A stretch of 64,000 nucleotides of DNA from positions 25,257,501 to 25,321,500 of the forward strand of contig NC_084891.1 in assembly GCF_958979055.1 (NCBI RefSeq). Direction: 5' to 3'. Shown here one piece after another: positions 59,764 through 64,000 of this stretch. The notes below the pieces were generated by a model that was given only the letters and a program-made list of their open reading frames with translations, searched no databases and was not told where the DNA came from. Each line of letters opens with the position of its first letter. The first letter of the stretch is position 1. Source of the DNA: Alnus glutinosa. Lineage: Eukaryota > Streptophyta > Magnoliopsida > Fagales > Betulaceae. A program made the position numbers and the translations under genes.

Positions 59764-62706
59764 CACTACAAAAAACTGAGCATTTAGTAACGTGTAAAAT
59801 TTTTCACGTTACTAGATTTAGTAACGTGCTCAAAATTTGCACGTTACTAAAGTATTTGCACGTTACTAACCATTATGTCAATATAATTTTTAAGAATTAG
59901 TAACGTGCAAAACTTTGCACGTTACTAATTTAGTAACGTGTAAAATTCTGCATGTTACTAAAAATTATGTTAATATATTTTTTAAAAACATAATATAATT
60001 TTTAAGAATTAGTAACATGCAGAATATTGCACGTTACTAAATTAGTAACGTGCAAAATTCTGCATGTTACTAAATATTATGTCAATATATTTTTTTAAAA
60101 AAATAATACAATTTCAAATATTTAGTCACGTTATTATTTTGCACGTTACTAATTATTAAAAATTATATTATGTTTTTAATAGTAAATTGGTTTTTCTTTT
60201 TCGTTATTTTTTTTTTATTAATTTTTTTTTTTTCATAATTTTCAACTTCTTTTTTTTGTTTTTTTTTTAAAAAAAAAACAAAACTTTTTCTTTGTTTAAT
60301 TTTCAATTTTTTCGTTTTTCGTTTTCTTGAATTTTTAAAAAATAAATTTTTAGTTTCTTTGTTCGAAAAATTGGTTTTTTTTCGACCGGAGTAATACACT
60401 AGGATCGATTGGATAATTCTATTGATTCTATGATCATGTCATGATCGATCACACGTTAGATTGAACCTATAACTGTGTCAAGTTTGATTGATCGGATGTT
60501 CCTGTCACAATAGATCGAACTGATGCACTAGGATGAATTAGATATTTGATCAAACCTTCACTTGTGTCAAGTTTGATCGATCATTTGATCCTTTCATGAT
60601 CGATTGGACTAATACTTATTAAGATCAATCGCACGTTAGATCAAACTTTCACTATGTCAAGTACGATTGATCGAACTCTATCACGATTGATCAGATTAAT
60701 TAATACACTATGATCGATCGGATGGTCTATCGATTATGTTGATCCATCACGATCGATCGGATGATCTATCGATCCTATTGATCGATCACGATCGATTGGA
60801 TGATCTATCGATCATATTAATCGATCACGACCGATCGGATGATCTATCACGATTGATCGGATATGATCGATTGGATGATCTATCGATCCTATGGATCGAT
60901 CACGATCGATTAGATGATCTATCGATCCTATTGATCGATCACGATCGATCGGATAGGATCGATACTATAACGATCGATCGGATGATCTAACGATCCTATT
61001 GATCGATCACGATCAATTGGATGATCTAACAATCCTATTGATCGATCACGATCGATCGGATGATCTATCGATCCTATTGATTGATCACGATCGATCGGAT
61101 TATCTATCGATCCTATTGATCTATCATGATCGATCGGATGATCTACCATGATTGATCGGAATATCTATTGATCCTATTGATCTATCATGATTGATCGGAT
61201 AATTTATCATGATCGATTGGATGATCTACCATGATTGATCGGATGATCTACCATGATTGGTCAGATGATCTATCATGATTGATCGGAAGATCTATCGATC
61301 CTATTGATCTATCATGATTGATCAGATGATTTATCATGAACGGTCGGATGATCTATCATGATTGATCAAATGATTTATCGTGATCGATCGGATAATCTAC
61401 CACGATTGATCTGATGATCTATCGATCCTATTGATCTATCATGATCGATCGGAAGATCTACCATGATTGATCGGATGATCTATTGATCCTATTGATCTAT
61501 CGTAATCGATCAGATGATTTATCATAGATCGATTGGATGATCTATCATGATTGATTAGATGATTTATCATGATCGATCAGATGATCTATCATGATTGATT
61601 GGATAATCTATTGATCCTTTTGATCTATCATGATCGATCGGATGATCTACCATGATTGATTGATCGGATGATTTATCGATCATATTGATCTATCATGATC
61701 GATCGAATGATCTATTGATCCTATTGATCTATCATGATTGATCGGATGATCTATCAAACCTATTGATCTATCATGATCGATCGAATGATCTACCATGATT
61801 GATCGATCGGATGATCTACCATGATTGATCGGATGATTTATCGATCCTATTGATCTATCATGATCGATCGAATAATCTATTGATCCTATTGATCTATTAT
61901 GATTGATCGGATGATCTATCATGATCGATCGAATGATCTATTGATCCTATAGATCTATTATAATGATTGGATGATCTATCGATCGTGATAGAGTTTGATC
62001 AATCATAGTTGACATAGTGAAGGTTCGATCGAACGTCTGATCGATCATAATAAGTATTAGTCCGATCGATCATGACAGGATCATAGGATCGATAGAATAT
62101 TTGATCGATCAAAGCGTATTGTTTCAATCTGATCTATAAACCATGAGTAATGTAATATATGTGTGTTTATATATATATATAACTATTTTTTTTTAAGTAA
62201 ACTATATTTTATAGTTAGTTATATACTAGCTATAGGATATATTTTATATAGTAAGTATTAATAACTAATTAATATGTTAGTTTAACATACTATATAAGGT
62301 AAAAATGTATTTTTTTCAATAAGACAAAAATATCTATAAATTCGAAAAAAAAAATATAAAGAAAAAAAAAAACAAATTCAACAAAAAAAAAAACCCAAAA
62401 TTAACTTAAAATAAAAATAAAAATACAAAAAACAAAAATTTTAAAAAAGTTATTTACAAAAAACAAATTAAAAAAATTAAAAAACGAGAAAGAATTTGAT
62501 TTAAAAGAACAAACGAAAAAATAATTAATAATTATGAAAACAATATTTTTTGGAAAAAAGAAAACAAACGAAAATTAAAAAAGAAAAACAAGATTTTTTT
62601 TATTAATTTTTTTTTAAAATAAAAGAAAAGAAAAGAAAAGTAATCTTTCATTTTTTTTTTTTTAAAAAAAAAACAAAAAAATATAAATGAAAATTAAGAA
62701 TAAATA

Positions 62707-62740
<34 letters not shown>

Positions 62741-64000
62741 AAAAAAAAAAGTTCATTAAAAAACAAAAAAGCTCATGACCGAGCCTTTTGGGGGGAAGTG
62801 GGGTGCGCGTGTGTCCTGCGCATGCCCCATCCGAAAGTTTAATTTTTTTTTTTTTTTAAAATTTTAGTAACGTGCAAATTTTCCACATTACTAAATAGTA
62901 ATGTGGTGATGATTTCCACGTTACTAAAATTAAATTTTAGTAACGTGCAAATTTTCCACGTTACTAAATAGTAATGTGGTGATGATTTTCACGTTACTAA
63001 AATTATTTTAATAATTGAAAATCACGTTACTGAAATAAGGTTACTACGCTTTAGTAACGTGCAAAAAGGTTTTGCACGTTACTAAAATCTAAATTTTATC
63101 TAGTCATCTGCACGTGGGACACAAAACAATTCCAGCCTTTTTTAATCTTTTAAAACACCAATTCCAGCCATTTTTTATCCCCATGTGTTCCAAGCTTCCT
63201 TGCTTTCTCCCACTAGGTACTCTCCCACTCTCTCTCTCTCTCTCCCTCCCTTGGTTACTTCTTTTGGCTTCCTTCTCTTGTTATTTCTCTGGCATTTTTT
63301 TCTCTTTTCTTTTTGTTCCAATTTTTAACAATTTATTTTCTCTTTTCGGGCTTTGCTTGTGCAACTGTTTCATGCTTGTGGGAATTTGAAGAAGCAAGAG
63401 TCGAACGCTCAGGCAGTGAGGCAGTGGCTGAAGCCTGAAGTTGTGTTTTTCAAATTTATGATTGTCTTCCACGTCTTGAGAGAGAGGGGGGGAATGAAGA
63501 ATGAAGGGGCCTCTTTCTTGAGTAGCAGTCCATGATGTGGGTATGGCGATGGAGTGATTAGAAAAGGATTGAATCGACTGATCACCCACTTCCTACAAAA
63601 TTATTACATAAACAACCAACCAACCAAACAATACTATTTAGTAGTTTCAAGACGACTATTATTTTTAGGCTCATCCAATTCAGTTTAATGGGTAATACAT
63701 TATTGAAAAACAATTTCTGTTGTTTTTCTAATTCTACATCAATCTGTGTTTGATCGTTTGTTTTTTTGGGTTGAGAATTCAATACTTTTTTTTTGTCATG
63801 AATATTGGTTTCAAGATTTTTTGCTTGAAGCCTTGAAAAAATGGCTGGATTGGAGCTGGAGGGAGAGATGATTCAGATGAAGCCTGTGCGTTATTTTTTT
63901 TTTCATAATTTTAGTAACGTGCTAACACACACGTTGCTAAAAATAATAATTTTTTATTTTCATTTTTTATATATATTAGTAACGTTGTTGTTGTTGTGTG
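59764..64000. mobile_element. Large CACTA-type element (right end outside the window)
   Basis: The left terminus CACTACAAAAAACTGAGCAT at 59764 is a standard CACTA end. It is followed by at least five palindromic subterminal repeats of the form TAGTAACGTGCAAAA...TGCACGTTACTAA up to about 60150. The same repeats return at 62865-63090 and again from 63905 to the window edge. Between them are a T-rich arm (60165-60375), a GATC-rich array (60391-62121), an A-rich arm (about 62335-62760) and a less repetitive segment (63100-63900) with a CT tract at 63226-63243. No transposase domain is seen. The right terminus is not in the window, so length and autonomy are unknown. Confidence 0.7.
60391..62121. 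repeat. GATCGATC satellite-like array with inverted-repeat flanks
   Basis: From about 60720 to 61980 a 39-bp unit (CGGATGATCTATCGATCCTA then TTGATCGATCACGATCGAT) alternates with a shorter 22-bp unit (CGGATGATCTACCATGATTG plus AT). Units are rich in GATC and palindromic in part, so both strands stay open for long stretches (repeats of DHDRSDDLSI on + and IDHPIDHDRSIGS on -). The flanks are inverted copies of each other: 60391-60720 (ATTCTATGATCATGTCATGA, TTGGACTAATACTTATTAAG) against 61985-62121 read in reverse. The whole block can fold back on itself. Coding is unlikely. Confidence 0.85.

Noticed and set aside
60736..60990. Open frame of 84 codons with DHDRSDDLSI repeats
   Set aside because: It is a by-product of the GATC repeat: the opposite strand is equally open, and unit-length changes shift the frame.
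60736..61985. CRISPR-like array (short regular repeats)
   Set aside because: The repeats are contiguous variants without unique spacers, and the host is a plant.

Overview
This window is nuclear DNA from a flowering plant, most likely a woody eudicot (perhaps a rosid tree). The evidence is plant-only gene families, short AT-rich introns with GT-AG or GC-AG borders, long AT-rich intergenic stretches with many homopolymers and microsatellites, and dense plant-type transposon debris. The sequence alone does not fix the species.

Seven protein-coding loci can be supported. From left to right: (1) the 3' ten-plus exons of a WD40 protein of the UTP4/POPCORN family (+, 1-9093), whose 2.6-kb sixth intron holds a dead LINE and a MITE; (2) a four-exon SOB FIVE-LIKE (SOFL) gene (-, 12411-13277); (3) a heptahelical/PAQR membrane protein close to HHP4 (-, 21714-24771, with a probable further 5' UTR exon upstream); (4) a LRK10-like/GDPDL2-type receptor kinase with one frameshift in the kinase domain (+, 34027-35506); (5) a 14-exon nucleobase-ascorbate transporter (-, 36305-40458); (6) a Lys/Glu-rich intronless gene of unknown function with four long internal repeats (-, 46940-48517); (7) a small three-exon cysteine-rich transmembrane (CYSTM) protein (+, 54973-55629). 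They are ordinary, independently transcribed nuclear genes and do not form an operon or obvious pathway.

The space between genes is mostly mobile-element sequence. Several elements are defined to the base by target-site duplications: a 250-bp Mutator-type MITE (19952-20201) inside an LTR-like remnant, a 180-bp Mutator-type MITE (52822-53001) inside an older MITE, and a 1060-bp foldback element (30770-31829) with about 340-bp terminal inverted repeats and a core of eleven GGTGG-CCGAA-CCACC hairpins. There are also copia remnants (one with an initiator-tRNA-Met primer-binding site), a tRNA-derived SINE, and hAT-like and CACTA ends.

The right end (59764 to the window edge) is the most unusual part. 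It is a CACTA-type terminus followed by palindromic subterminal repeats, a T-rich arm, a 1.7-kb array of GATCGATC-based 39-bp and 22-bp units whose flanks are themselves inverted repeats, an A-rich arm, and more subterminal repeats. This looks like a giant foldback element carrying a palindromic satellite. A second theme is repeats studded with CG-containing palindromic decamers (CGTCCGGACG at 57.6-58.2 kb, CGTTCGAACG-like at 56.8-57.0 kb).
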